A program made the translations under genes and the position numbers. Positions 51,867 through 62,517 of a stretch of 64,000 bases of DNA are shown piece after piece. Within the stretch, counting starts at the first letter, position 1, and every line of letters starts with the position of its first letter. The notes beneath the pieces are model-generated. The model saw only the letters and a program-made list of their open reading frames with translations. It was not told the origin of the DNA and made no database searches. This stretch comes from Neoarius graeffei. Its lineage: Eukaryota > Chordata > Actinopteri > Siluriformes > Ariidae. The stretch covers positions 5,998,760 to 6,062,759 of the forward strand of contig NC_083583.1 of the NCBI RefSeq assembly GCF_027579695.1, in the 5' to 3' direction.

Positions 51867-52259
51867 TCAGGTTTGGCTCAGCATGGTGGACTTGGACTGC
51901 TTCAGTTCATCATGTTTTCGTAAAAAAAAAAATCCATTGGTTTGTCCTTTAGTGCTGTGTTTGGTTGTGAGATGCGATGGTTTCATGGACTCATTGCTCA
52001 GAACGTCGCCACATACAACACACTGCGGCCTGGGCGGCTCCTCTGTCCCGCTCCAAATGAATCCCAGCTTTATGTATTTTTCGTCATACTTCCTCCTCAC
52101 TGGTTTCTGCCGTTTGCTAGCAGTTCTGGGGCTGGTTTTGCCACTGTCGTTAGCATCTGCGCTCGGCTCACACACGTCCTCTTCAGTTCTCCCTCTCTCC
52201 TGATCCACGCTCCCATTCGCGGATTTAAGCCACGACAGTAATTTTGTCGTACTCGTCAT
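51867..52259 (-). pseudogene. hAT (Buster/ZBED5-like) BED-finger fragment
   Basis: From 52259 the - strand reads MTSTTKLLSWLKSANGS, then RRKYDEKYIKLGFIWSG, PRPQCVVCGDVLSNESMKPSH and a HSTKG/FFLRKHDEL stretch. KYDE-x-Y-x-x-x-GF and PQCV-x-CG-x-VLSNE-x-MKPS are hallmarks of Buster-type transposase N-termini (also seen in host-domesticated ZBED5/FAM200 genes). One finger Leu/His segment is shortened, and the catalytic part is missing. An AGTTTGAGAATCACCGG terminus at about 52,575-52,591 is the matching right end. Confidence 0.72.
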
Positions 52260-52596
52260 AATCAGCAAAGCCACCTCCGCCTTTTCCCATCACAGCCTAG
52301 TCTGTAGCTGCCAATGGCGGATAACCGTCTGTCAGCGGAACCGGCGGGAATGTGTACGTACGCTATGTATGGCTACCCAGAAACATTTGCAAACTTTTTT
52401 TAAAAATTATTAACTTAATTTGTATCTCCTTTCATTTTCTTGTCATCAGTTGACAAGATATTTTCATCCATTCAGATATTATGGATAGTATTTCAGGTTT
52501 TTTAAAAAAATTTTATTTATATTTAAGTGATTCTTTGGCGTACCACTAGATGGAGCCCGCGTACCACTACGACAGTTTGAGAATCACCGGTCTAGT

Positions 52597-53592
52597 ATCA
52601 ATAGCGAGAGCACGCATGTTTTCATTCGCCCTGATTGCCTCAGTGAGTGGCTCAGTTGCCAAGGCAACGAGCAAGGGCGATAGAGGACACCCTCGCCTTG
52701 TACCTCTTAAAATTTGGAAATTAGCAGAACGCAGCCCATTTGTTCGCACTGCTGAGAGGGGATTAGTATAAAGTAACTTTATCCAATTAATAAACTTTTC
52801 ACCCAGACCACATTTGTGTCATGTATAGAACAAGTATGACATTTCAACGCGGTCAAACGCCGTCTCTGCGTCCAGAGAAAGCACCAGACCATTTAAAGAC
52901 CGCTGTTGAAAAACTTGGATCGTATTTAATAGTCTGCGCATATTATTGTATGAATTAAGACCTTTAATAAATCCAGTTTGGTCATCATTTATAAGAGTAG
53001 GGAGTAAGCCTTCAGTCTTGCTGCTAATATTTTGGAGAGGAGTTTCAAATCAGCATTCAGCAGGGAGACGGGCCTGTATGATGCACAGTCCTCGGGGATT
53101 TTGCCCTTTTTTAGAATTAGAGAAATGTGTGCTCTTCTCAAAGACTGCGGTAAAATGCCTTTCTTAAGAGTCATTAAACATATTTAGAAGAGGATCAGTC
53201 AATAAGTCGTGGAATTCTTTGTAGAATTCACTACTGAATCCATCAGGACCTGGAGCTTTACCGGATTGTAACCCCTTAATGGCACTGAGCACTTCCTTCT
53301 TAAATATAGGAGCTTCCAGAGATGTTTTCTGGTCATCAGATAAACTAGGGAAGTTAAGAGAGGAGAAAAAGGTGTTCGTTTTTTCAGTTGTATCAGTTAG
53401 TGGTCCAGATTTATACAAATTTTCATAAGTTTTAAATGCATTGTTAATGGCCGTGGTGTTAAAAGCCTGCTGACCCAGACCGTCTATAACTGAGGAAATA
53501 GATTGGGAATCTGCTTTTTTTTTTTTCTTTGTCGGGTATGATCGATATCTCCCTGCCTTATCCCCATGTTCGTACATTTTTTGGTCTAGCAA
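52597..53592 (-). pseudogene. L1 ORF2 reverse transcriptase fragments
   Basis: Pieces in shifted frames: ADSQSISSVIDGLGQQAF, then KKEVLSAIKGLQSGKAPGPDGF (RT entry motif), PQSLRRAHISLILKKGK, then YRPVSLLNADLKLLSKILAAR, and GTRRGCPLSPLL. The YADD box is not seen; sequence is lost at the junction with the hAT fragment at about 52,597. Frameshifts near 53,170 and after 53,000 make it non-functional. Confidence 0.88.
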
Positions 53593-53771
53593 GTCTGATT
53601 TTACCTTCTGCCTCCTTTGTCAGTAGCAGGTTTAGACTGCACCTAAGTGCAGAGACCTCTTTAAGCTTCTGTACAGATGAGTTTTTAATGCACTCTTTCT
53701 CAGCACGTTTCAGTTTAGACTAAGTTTTTTCTCTGTTCAGCCTGCCTTCGCCTCTTGGTGGACATATAAAG

Positions 53772-54455
53772 CCTAGGTCACAACCGGACGTACGGTTTTT
53801 TTTTTGGCCGTGTGATTTTTGGCGTTTCCCAAATCGCTGCGTTTTTTTTTTTTTGTGGAGAAAGACGCATGTTGGGGCGGCACGGTGGTGTAGTGGTTAG
53901 CGCTGTCGCCTCACAGCAAGAAGGTCCTGGGTTCGAGCCCCGTGGCCGGCGAGGGCCTTTCTGTGCGGAGTTTGCATGTTCTCCCCGTGTCCGCGTGGGT
54001 TTCCTCCGGGTGCTCCGGTTTCCCCCACAGTCCAAAGACATGCAGGTTAGGTTAACTGGTGACTCTAAATTGAGCGTAGGTGTGAATGTGAGTGTGAATG
54101 GTTGTCTGTGTCTATGTGTCAGCCCTGTGATGACCTGGCGACTTGTCCAGGGTGTACCCCGCCTTTCGCCCGTAGTCAGCTGGGATAGGCTCCAGCTTGC
54201 CTGCGATCCTGTAGAACAGGATAAAGCGGCTACAGATAATGAGATGAGATGAGAAGACGCATGTTGGCCGTAAGTTTGTCTTGCAACCTGAAAAAACCGT
54301 AAGTGCCCGTAGAGTTTGTTTGACATGACAAAGAACCTCTGCGGCCAGTCTACGGCTTGAAAATCAGCACGTCACACGCGCGCCCTCTGTGCGTTTCTTG
54401 CGTTTTTTGCACGTAGACCAGCCGTAGGAGCACGTACGGCTGGTTGTGACCGAGG
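53772..54455. mobile_element. TIR MITE carrying a SINE
   Basis: Ends CCTAGGTCACAACCGGACG and GGCTGGTTGTGACCGAGG are inverted. Internal GTACGG/CCGTA repeats. A SINE occupies 53875-54253. Inserted in the L1 ORF2. Confidence 0.82.
53875..54253 (+). mobile_element. tRNA-derived SINE, family 1 (copy 4)
   Basis: Full head, A/B boxes and tail, flanked by AAGACGCATGTTG (53862-53874, 54254-54266), a 13-bp duplication. The longest unbroken SINE frame (146 codons, [15 protein letters not shown]) is in this copy, but that frame is a by-product of the SINE sequence. Confidence 0.97.
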
Positions 54456-54805
54456 CATAAGATATGATAAGACCTCTAGAAAAGGCTTTAGATGTTTCCC
54501 ACAGCAACGAGGGATCATTGGTAGAAGCTGAATTAAGACAGAAACGACTGAAATTCTTCTCTAAAGTCAGATAAGAGTTTGTGGTCTGTTAGGATGGAAG
54601 GGTTGAACCTCCAGTGTCTAGTTTGATTGACTGGGTTTCTTAAATTATATTGTATGAACGCAGCAGCATGATCAGAAATAGCGATTATTTCCTATAGAGC
54701 TGGAGACAATTGTCTGCAACAAGCTCCTTGGGAGAAAGAAATAATCAATCCTTGTAGAAGTTTTGTAGACATTTGAGAAAAAAGTATATTCTTTCTCAGC
54801 TATAT

Positions 54806-55458
54806 ATAAAAGTGGGGTGTTTTTTTGTTTTTCCCCCCCATTTTCCGTTTCCGGTTGAGAGTATGTCGTGCGCATTCTGGCTGCCGCTTCTCACCAGAGC
54901 TTTTTTATTTTATTATTATTTTTTTTATTTTTACTTTATATTTTTTTCTTTTTTTTGTGTAGTTTGAGTGTTTTGTCCGCCGGTTGTGGTGTAGCTCCGG
55001 ACCCAGTTTTGGGCGTCGGTTCCCTCCAGGCCTTGGTTCGCTGTGGGTGATGCCTGTGCTCCTAGCTGTGGACTGCAGTGAGCTCGCTGCTCATTTTAAC
55101 ATCATGGTTGTCCAGCGCTCTGCGCTTTAGTGCTTGGTGTGATGTTCTGAGCGATGTTGCTCGGCGGCTGTGCAGGCGGTTTGGGACATACCAGCGCTCT
55201 GCGTGGCGGTGCTTCTGTGCTCGCTTTGTGGATCCATGGCGTGGTGTTCGAAGGATGTTGCTGGTGGCGTCACGGCAGCTGTGCTGGCGGTGTGGGACTT
55301 GTTTTCGTGCACCTTTTGGTGGGACTGTGGCTGCTACACCACGGGAATGACATCCTGACCTCTATTTGGTGGACTCCCCCCTTTTCCTTCTGTTTAGAAT
55401 TGTAAAGCGACCTTGGGTTTTTAGAAAGGCACTATATAAATTGAACCTCTTATTTTTA
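54806..55458 (+). mobile_element. Retroposed sequence with SINE/LINE-like tail, in L1 ORF2
   Basis: Flanked by TCAGCTATAT (54796-54805, 55459-55468). Ends GTAAAGCGACCTTGGG then AGGCACTATATAAATTGAA, a 3' tail common to several fish non-LTR elements. The 5' part (TGTCGTGCGCATTCTGGC) and the GC-rich middle with repeated CAGCGCTCTGCG phrases are not recognised. No sustained coding frame. Confidence 0.7.
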
Positions 55459-55561
55459 TCAGCTATATGTTGGGCTCTCCACACATCTGTATAGTCTAGG
55501 TCCTCACAAACCGCCGAGACCGGTTTGGCTTGAGGAGAAAGTGATAATTTCCCGGGTGGGG

Positions 55562-56011
55562 ATTTATCCATAATAGGATTGAAATGACAATTTAAAATCT
55601 CCTCCAATAAATGTGTTTTTAATATTAAAATCTATCCCTTTAGAGAAGGAAGTGGTCAGGAGATCACTGGGGAATCCAGGTGGACTATAGATACTCATTA
55701 TAGCAGTTTCTTCCCCATAACGCATACCTTTCACAATCACACAGCAACCTGTTGTGTCTTTTATACAGTCTATAAGTTTGAATGGTACATTTCTGTGGAT
55801 TAGGATGGCCACACCTCTACTCCTAGAAGTGAAAGATGAAAAATAAACCTGCCCAAAGCCGCCTTGTTGTAATTTTAAATGTTCACTGTCATTTAAGTGC
55901 GTCTCTTGCAACAACGCGATATCAACACATTCCCTTTAAAGATAAGTAAGGATCTTTTTCTGTTTTAACAGGTGTATGAGCACCGTTTACGTTCCAAGTG
56001 CATACCGTAGC
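55562..56011 (-). pseudogene. L1 ORF2 endonuclease domain fragment
   Basis: TWNVNGAHTPVK-like start near 56,005, then LLQETHLND, GFGQVYFSSFTSRSRGVAILI, IYSPPGFPSD and GGDF on the - strand: the Asn, Glu and Asp boxes of an APE-type L1 endonuclease. A frameshift separates the WNVNG start from QETH, and the domain stops after GGDF. Confidence 0.85.
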
Positions 56012-56407
56012 TCCAAAGCCGACGTGATTATGGACTATGAAATAAAATAATGCCTGAACGCATATCGCTCGCCAAGTAATCTGCAACAGTGAGCCAAATA
56101 GAACAAGAACATAATACTGTAACAGTTATAATAAATAGTGCATCTAAGGCACCCCTTGCCTAACGTTGGCATTAAACCAAAAACGTTCGTAGACACTGTC
56201 CTCCTCCTAGACTTGGAGGAGCTCGAGTGGAAGGGTTCTCTAGCAACAGAAAAAAGATATTTATCCGGGAGGTCGGGAGGCATTGCTTATAGTGAGCCTA
56301 CAAAGCTCGCGGTCTCAGTGCTCCAGGTCGAGTGTAATGCACGTCCGTGCGCTGTAAAGCAATGATGCAAGTCCGACAAATCCACTGTTCAGAATGAAAA
56401 GCAAGAC

Positions 56408-57301
56408 TTACAGATTAATGTTCATACATTGTCGGGGAGTATCCTTCAGTGACTCGATGTATTTCTCCACTGCAGCTGGGTCGTGGAACGTTTTGGTCGA
56501 TCCGTGACTGGTGACTTTCAGAGACGCGGGGTAGATTTGCCTGTATTCGGCACCGAGTGCTCTCGGCTGTTTCTTCATCCCATCGTATCCCTTTCTTCTA
56601 CGGAGAACAGATGCAGAAAAGCCCTGAAATATCATCACCGTCACATCTTCGTATTTCAGCGCTTGATTTTTCCGTCCCATCTCCCACGCCGCATTCATTA
56701 CACGCTGTTTATCTCGATAGTTATGGAACCTAACCATCACCGGCCGTGGTCTCTGGGTGGAGGGAAGCTTTGGGGCCAGTGAGCGGTGTGCTCTTTCCAA
56801 CTTCACTCGGCCTGACTTCGTTTTAATATGAAGGATTTTAGTGAGCCAGGTCTCAAAGAACTGAGTCGGGTCTTCTCCTTCAGCCTCCTCAGGAAGTCCG
56901 ATGACGCGGATATTTTTACGTCGTCCTCTGTTCTCCAGGTCGTCAGCCCGCTCACTCAGCTCACACACCGTCTTCTCTAGCGTTTTAATTTTTCCTTCGA
57001 CCAGGTCTCTGGTATCCTCCAGCGCTGAGGTCCTCTGTTCGGCCTCGGTTATGCGCTCTTCGTGGCTGTCGAGCTCCTCTCGGTGTGTGTGTGTGGTTTT
57101 TTTTTTTTTTTTTAATCCCCCACCCACTGCTTCACGGATTGCCAGTACGCTAGCGTCTGCTCCAGTGTCGGCTCCTGCGTGAGCGCTATCTGCCTGCTGG
57201 CTAGGCTCAACATCACCAAGGGCTTGGTTTTTCTTACATGGCATGCTGTCGGACTGTCTCAGAAAATAACCGTCAATGTTCATGTTAGGCTGATGAACCA
57301 T
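56408..57301 (-). CDS. L1 ORF1 protein, intact reading frame
   Basis: 297 codons without interruption. Residues 1-60 are a polar, low-complexity head with a Lys-run; about 70-125 is a heptad-patterned coiled coil (EERITEAEQRTSALEDTRDL, KIKTLEKTVCELSERADDLE); then the RRM with NRGRRKNIRVIGLPEEAEG; then a C-terminal domain with RPRPVMVRFHNYRDKQRV and MIFQGFSASVLRRRKGY. This order is that of L1 ORF1p, the RNA-binding trimeric chaperone of L1 particles. It is preserved although ORF2 is destroyed, so the insertion is moderately young. It is a retrotransposon gene in usp10 intron 6, antisense to usp10. Confidence 0.92.
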   Translation of the reverse strand: MVHQPNMNIDGYFLRQSDSMPCKKNQALGDVEPSQQADSAHAGADTGADASVLAIREAVGGGLKKKKKTTHTHREELDSHEERITEAEQRTSALEDTRDLVEGKIKTLEKTVCELSERADDLENRGRRKNIRVIGLPEEAEGEDPTQFFETWLTKILHIKTKSGRVKLERAHRSLAPKLPSTQRPRPVMVRFHNYRDKQRVMNAAWEMGRKNQALKYEDVTVMIFQGFSASVLRRRKGYDGMKKQPRALGAEYRQIYPASLKVTSHGSTKTFHDPAAVEKYIESLKDTPRQCMNINL

Positions 57302-57360
57302 TAAAAGGTAACAGCAGTGCTATTTTGCAGGGTTAAATGAAAACATTAGCGAATTAGCGC

Positions 57361-58115
57361 TAGGGATGTTAACCGATGACCGTTTGACCGATGGTTGACC
57401 GAATCAACGTCAACCGGTTAATTTTTTTTGGTTGTCAGTGAAAAAAAAAAAATCAATCGTTTTGAAGCTGCCGATTTTGGAGCGGAGAACCTGGAATTCT
57501 GTGTTGTAAACGCTTGGGGCATGCCATGCGGTGTAAGGATGACAGCTGACAAATCAGAAACACCCATTCAGTCATGTCCCGCCCTCCCGCCCCAGTTAAA
57601 GACAGCTGACAAATCAGAAACACCCATTCAGTCATGTCCCGCCCCAGTTGAACACAGCTGCCACTCGGCGAAAGAAAAGTGTAGACGCAGACTTTTTAGC
57701 TTACAAATTACTATTGTTTTTTTTTTTTTTTAATTATTATTAGAAGGCACATGGAGTTTAGTCCTGCCTTGGCCAGTGCATTCTGAAAGTATGTTTCGGT
57801 CTGTAGCCAACAATGCATGTTATTGCAGATCATCTCTCTCCACACAAACTAAAGGCGCAGATGCCGACTTTTTCACGGCTTTTTCATGGACTGTAACGGC
57901 ATTTGCTTATGTAGTAATTTTAATACAGAATTTACTCTGATGAAATTATTCAGACACTCCAACGCCCCCCCTAAAAAAAAAAATCGGATCTGCACGAGCC
58001 GTGAAAAAGGCACGCCGTTTGCATCCCTGTTTAAACTCGTAGGTTAACCGACTTTAACCGGCTAATGAGGCTCGGTGGTCGGTCAAGATTTTTTTTTTAG
58101 TTTTCGCCATCCCTA
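57361..58115. mobile_element. hAT-like element in the L1 5' UTR
   Basis: Ends TAGGGATGTTAACCG and TTTTCGCCATCCCTA with subterminal AACCGGTTAA / GGTCGGTCAA repeats, flanked by ATTAGCGC and ATTAGCAC (57353-57360, 58116-58123; one mismatch). Contains an exact 60-bp tandem duplication start (57541 and 57601). No transposase. Confidence 0.88.
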
Positions 58116-58186
58116 ATTAGCACACCAGCCCTCCCGAACGTGACCTTCTCAAGCCGCCATCTTGAAAAACCCTCACAAATAATTTT

Positions 58187-58446
58187 AATTGTAATTACTG
58201 ATGATTAGAATGTGATTACATCAGGACAGACAGTTTGAGCTGCAGATCAGCAGCGAAAAAGCCTTGGGGGTGGAGACATTACATTAGCGGAGACGGCAGC
58301 AATAAATAGCATCAGCACAAAAAAAAAAAGGTTGGATTGGATATCAGATCCTGTAAAGAATGATTGGCATAGGATTTTGGGAAAGGAATTTCTTTTTTGG
58401 ACCTGGAAAGGTTTACATTAAAAAAAAAAGCTTTTAAATGATGGTC
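58187..58446 (+). other. Intron 6 sequence without recognised features
   Basis: AT-rich; nothing identified. Confidence 0.4.
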
Positions 58447-58805
58447 CAGTACCAGTCAAAAGTTTGGACACGCCTTCTAATTCAATTCAAAAAAACTTTT
58501 TACATTTAGACTCTTCATGTCTTAAAGTAATGATGGAGGATGATTCTCTTTACTTAGTAGTTCGGTTCTTGACCTAACATAGATTACTACAGTTGTGGAT
58601 GAAATAGGGTTATTTTATTATTTGTGTTTTTATTATTTACTCTTTACTGTTTGCCTTCAGACGCGTTAAGAAGGTGAGAAACTCGTCCACTAATTACCTT
58701 TTGACGAGACACACCTGTTAGTTGAAAAGTGTTCCAGGTGACGACCTCATGAAGCTGGGTGAGATGATGCCAGTAGTGTGCAAAGTGTCATCAAGGGAAA
58801 TGCTG
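58447..58805 (+). mobile_element. Truncated Tc1-like transposon, left part
   Basis: AGTACCAGTCAAAAGTTTGG terminus followed by the typical non-coding lead (ACACACCTGTTAGTTGAAAAG, CCTCATGAAGCTGG, GTGTGCAAAGTGTCATCAAG) of a common fish Tc1 family. It stops at the LINE fragment and has no right end. Confidence 0.75.
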
Positions 58806-58829
58806 GACACGCTGAAGAATCTAAGAATC

Positions 58830-59640
58830 TCGTCTCGTCTTCATCCGCTTTATCCGGGACTGGGTCGTGGAGGCAGCAGTCTGAGCATGGAAGCCCAAAC
58901 TTCCCTCTCCCCAGACACCTCGGCCAGCTCCTCGGGAAGAACACCGAGGCGTTCCCAGGCCAGCCGAGAGACATAGTCCCTCCAGCGTGTCCTGGGTCTT
59001 CCCAGAGGGACATGCCTGGAACACCTCCCCAGGGAGGCGTCCAGGAGGCATCCGAAAGAGATGCCCGAGCCACCTCAGCTGATTCCTCTCGATGTGGAGG
59101 AGCAGCGGCTCTACTCCGAGCTCCTCCCGAGTGACTGTGCTTCTCACCCTATCTCTAAGGGAGCGCCCAGCCACCCTGCGAAGAAAACTCATTTCGGCCG
59201 CTTGTATCCGCGATCTTGTTCTTTTCGGTCATTACCCAAAGCTCATGACCATAGGTGAGAGTTGGAATGTAGATCGACCGGTAAATCGAGAGCTTTGCCT
59301 TTTGGCTCAGCTCCTTCACCACAACGGACCGGTAAAGCGACCACATCACTGGAGAGGCTGCACCAATCCGCCTGTCGATCTCACGCTCCATCCTTCCCTC
59401 ACTCGTGAACAAGATCCTGAGATACTTAAACTCCTCCACTTGAGGCAGGACTTCTCCACCAACCTGGAGAGGGCAAGCCACCCTTTTTCGGTCGAGAACC
59501 ATGGCCTCGGACTTGGAGGTGCTGATTCTCATCCCAGCCGCTTCACACTCGTCTGCAAACCACCCCAGTGCATGCTGAAGGTCCTGGTTTGAAGAAGCCA
59601 AGAGGACATCATCTGCAAAAAGCAGAGATGAAATCCTGTG
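58830..59640 (-). pseudogene. LINE reverse transcriptase C-terminal fragment
   Basis: - strand pieces: SSNQDLQHALGWFADECEAAG, RISTSKSEAMVLDRKRV, VEEFKYLRILFTSEGRMEREI, then KLSIYRSIYIPTLTYGHELWV, and in another frame FLRRVAGRSLRDRVRSTVTREELGVEPLLLHIERNQLRWLGHLFRMPPGRLPG (read in parts). This is the thumb and C-terminal region of a fish non-LTR element of the group with the QLRWLGHLFRMP tail. Shifts near 59,190 and 58,980 break it, and the catalytic YADD region is absent (5' truncated). Confidence 0.85.
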
Positions 59641-59746
59641 GTTCCCAAACAGGATTCCTTCCGGCCCCTTTATTTTTTCAATCTAAAAATGAAAAAATAA
59701 AAAAAAAATTTTCTTGTTTACATCACAATTCCATCCATGTTCCAGA

Positions 59747-59896
59747 CAGGGCTCCACACTAACTTTTTTTTTTTTCAGGAGCACACGTGCGCCTAAGTTA
59801 AAAATTTTAGGAGCACAGGGAAAAAAATGGGGGCACAAGCACAAGTAGGTTTTCATTTTAAAGGTTTATTGCAGCGCAAACCTTAGACACACCAAC
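59747..59896. mobile_element. Left end of a hAT-like element
   Basis: CAGGGCTCCACACTAAC terminus with GGAGCACA repeats (59747 onward), related to the CAGGGCTCTACATTAAC end at 7073. Interrupted at 59896 by the hAT 59897-61400; no right end was found beyond 61,408. Confidence 0.5.
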
Positions 59897-60170
59897 TAGG
59901 GCTGTGCGATATATCGAATATACTCGATATATCGTGAAAATTCTGTGTGCGATACGTAAAATTATTATATCGTAACTATCGAGTATTTTATGGTCATCTT
60001 CCGACTTGTTTGTTTAAAACCTTTTCCGGTGGTTTTCTCCCTGTCCCTCAGGCAGTAACGTGAGAGGCTGCCTAAGGGTAAAGAAAACAATAACGTCACG
60101 CACTCGCCAACCAATCCCGGGCGACATCTAGGTGCTGAAAGGAACTTCCGGGAAGATTTTCTAGTTTCGG

Positions 60171-60262
60171 TTGTGTTGCCAGATTGGGCGGTTTTAAGTG
60201 CATTTTGGCGGGTTTTGAACATATTTTGAGCTGGAAAACGTTAGCAGTATCTGGCAACACTG
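60171..60262. mobile_element. Diverged copy of the 91-bp MITE
   Basis: GTGTTGCCAGATTGGGCGG through ATCTGGCAACACTG matches the units at 11259 and 18568; its first three bases are altered and no clean duplication is visible. Confidence 0.75.
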
Positions 60263-60412
60263 CCGGCAGGAAGATTTCCTGGTTCCAGTTTACAGCGCTG
60301 ACTCAGTTCGTGCAATCGCTGGTGTTGCAGAGGCTACCGTGTAAGCTCTGGCAATTTCAGCGACAAATTACTTCCTAAAAGAACTAGTAAGGGGTCAGTC
60401 AACTGACATTTT

Positions 60413-61006
60413 TTGGATATCGCGAGGAGGACATGGAACAGCAAATGCCAGTTTGTAAAATGTGCAAAAAAAACCCCCAAAAACCCTGTCATCATGAAAG
60501 GCAGCAGCACGACAAATATGTTCCATCACCTGAAAACTCACCCGGTACAGTATGAAGAGGCTCTTAAACTCCGAACTACTTGCCCACGAGCTAAAACCCC
60601 CCCACGAGCTAAACAAATGACCCTAGCGGCCTCGTTCTCCAAAGCCCCCCCATATGAGAAAACGAGTCGGAGATGGAGAGCTATAACGGATGCAATCACT
60701 AACTTCATTGCCGAAGACATGATCCCAGTTAGTATAGTGGAAAAACCAGGCTTCCAAAAATTACTAAACACACTCGATCCCAAATATGAGTTGCCTGGTC
60801 GCAGACATTTTACAGAGAAGGCAATACCGGAATTATACACATCTGAGAGGCAGAGGCGGAAAACACTCGGTTCAAAAGTGTGCAAAGAGAAAAATGATGT
60901 TTTGCAGATCTCTCTCTTCTCTCCCTCAGTCTCTCTCTCTATTGTGAATGTTCCAGTGGTTCTCAGTAGTCAGGTTAATAGCTTGGAGATCTATTTTTTA
61001 AAATAA
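60413..61006 (+). pseudogene. hAT transposase N-terminus (ZBED1-like), truncated
   Basis: The frame reads CQFVKCAKK...STTNMFHHLKTHPVQYEEA (a BED finger whose spacing is disturbed by an A/C-run at 60465-60484), then TDAITNFIAEDMIPVSIVEKPGF, LLNTLDPKYELPGRRHFTEK and IPELY, the conserved linker of ZBED-type hAT transposases. After TSERQRRK it drifts and ends at 61006 before any catalytic residue. Confidence 0.8.
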
Positions 61007-61535
61007 TTTAATGAAAGAGCACTTTTCTTATTTAGGCTAAATGTCTTTCTCAGTGTTGAGCTGCACTTTATTGATTTGAGCTCTGAGCAGCTCTGTATTG
61101 TATTGCCCCTTTGTTTTTGCAGTTTGTGCCACATCTTTGTTGAATAAAAATAGTCTTATTTCAACTCAATTGTGATTAATCACTAACATGAAAATTTAAA
61201 ATGTGGTGTTGAAAACCACCTGTAAAGTTAACCAAGAATGTTATTTAATCTGCAGGGATTGTAGTGGAAACAGTAAAGAGTAAAAGTTAGATTTCATGGG
61301 GTCCTTTAGAGGAGATTTAAATATATCGATATATATCGTATATCGTGAAATGCAGAAAATATATCGGGATATTCATTTTTTCACATATCGCACAGCCCTA
61401 ACACCAACACATAAAACGCAAAATTCAATTGAGAATGAATGAATGAACGAATGAATGAACTAATGAATGAACAAACAAATGAATAATGAACAACTGAATG
61501 AATGAACAAACAGTAGCTAAACAGAGAGTAGAGCT

Positions 61536-61682
61536 AACAACATCATCAAGGACAGCTCCCACCCTGGCTCTGAGTTCTTTGACTTGCTGCCCTCAGGCAG
61601 GCGTTACAGGTGCATCAAAGCAAGGACCAACAGACTCAAAAACAGTTTTTTCCCACAGGCCATAACCACCTTGAACAATTAG
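61536..61682 (+). pseudogene. C-terminal end of a LINE ORF2
   Basis: Open to a TAG at 61680-61682: NNIIKDSSHPGSEFFDLLPS, GRRYRCIKARTNRLKNSFFP, QAITTLNN. The RLKNSFFPQA ending is the usual C-terminus of a fish LINE group. The last codon overlaps the left end of the MITE at 61681, and LINE-like 3' sequence continues after 62,008. Confidence 0.75.
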
Positions 61683-62004
61683 CCTTTTTCACATTATGTC
61701 ACTTGCAGGGGAACTCGTATACGTTTTCAGCCTTTTGAATGGAAGAAGAGGTATACGGCGGCAACATATGTTAACAAAACTGTGTCATTCACAGATAAGA
61801 TTGATAATATTGTGCATTGTTGTTTATCATTACGTATTGTTAGTGACCATTCCAGTCACCTAGCTGCCTTGTTTTGGAAAGGACGTTTACTGACTTTCTA
61901 TGGTTGCTACTTGTTAGCCAGCAGATTAGCATGCCGCCTCTTCCATTCAAAAGGCTGAAAACGGATGTGAGGTTCTTCTGCAAGTGACGTAATGTGAAAA
62001 AGGC
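61681..62004. mobile_element. MITE with nested inverted repeats
   Basis: Ends AGCCTTTTTCACATTATGTC and GACGTAATGTGAAAAAGGCT, flanked by AATT on both sides. A second inner pair TTTTCAGCCTTTTGAATGGA / TCCATTCAAAAGGCTGAAAA shares the same axis. Confidence 0.85.
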
Positions 62005-62189
62005 TAATTACATGCACTGACTGATGCCACTTCTGGCAGGTGCAACAATGCACCAACAAGGATCTAAAAGGACAATATTCTCACACTTACCTGTGTAGGT
62101 GTATTATGCTTATGTGTATGTAGATTGGTATTAAGTGATCAATCTTTAATAATTAAATTGAATCAATCCCATTGAATCATTTAATTTGA

Positions 62190-62290
62190 CTCATCAGAAT
62201 TGAATCATACCATGGAATCAGTCTCATTGAATCGTTTGAAATGAATCATTCAGTGAATCATTCAGTGAATCATACAGTGAATCATACCAG
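62190..62290 (+). repeat. TGAATCAT-type short tandem repeat
   Basis: Repeats of GAATCATTCAGT / GAATCATACAGT with earlier degenerate units. Confidence 0.7.
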
Positions 62291-62517
62291 TATCTGATAT
62301 GATTCAGAATTTTGATCACTTGCCAAGCTGCAGCTAATAATATTCATATACACCTTAGAGTTCTTTTGCGATGTGGGCGACTTCCAGGAGTATCGGAACA
62401 GCAGACAAACACAATTTTAATAATAATGGAATTTATTATAACAAAGATAAAAAATAAAAAAAATTGTATAACAGCAGATGAAATCATCTGTAAACAGTGT
62501 GTGTGTGTGTAAGCACA

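Larger units (their letters stand above)
49943..58174 (-). mobile_element. L1-type LINE, 12-bp target duplication, multiply interrupted
   Basis: On the - strand: 5' end at 58174 with CAAGATGGCGGC (a YY1-type motif) 11-22 nt from the terminus, ORF1 (57301-56408), ORF2 endonuclease (about 56011-55562), reverse transcriptase pieces (53592-52597), an ORF2 C-terminal trace TWEPFL-like near 51,290-51,350, and a 3' UTR ending in a poly-A (T-run from 49941). ACAAATAATTTT flanks both sides (49931-49942, 58175-58186). Inside lie later insertions at 50247-51275, 51353-52597 (composite), 53772-54455, 54806-55458 and 57361-58115. Confidence 0.88.
59897..61400 (+). mobile_element. hAT element with BED-finger relic, 8-bp duplication
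   Basis: Ends TAGGGCTGTGCGATATATC and GATATGTGCGATATCG-type right arm closing CGCACAGCCCTA, flanked by perfect ACACCAAC (59889-59896, 61401-61408). Subterminal ATATCGATATAT repeats on both sides. A 92-bp MITE related to 18568-18658 sits at 60171-60262. Confidence 0.94.

Noticed and set aside
53812-54252. 146-codon frame beginning near [15 protein letters not shown] (also at 26920, 33080, 38770)
   Set aside because: It is the body of the tRNA-derived SINE; the same frame recurs in every copy with duplication-flanked ends, so it is not a gene.
55078-55405. Cys/Trp-rich frames on the + strand
   Set aside because: They fall inside a retroposed insertion bounded by TCAGCTATAT and overlap in several frames, typical of GC-rich non-coding repeat.
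62190-62290. CRISPR-like array
   Set aside because: Short contiguous tandem repeats without unique spacers, in an animal genome.
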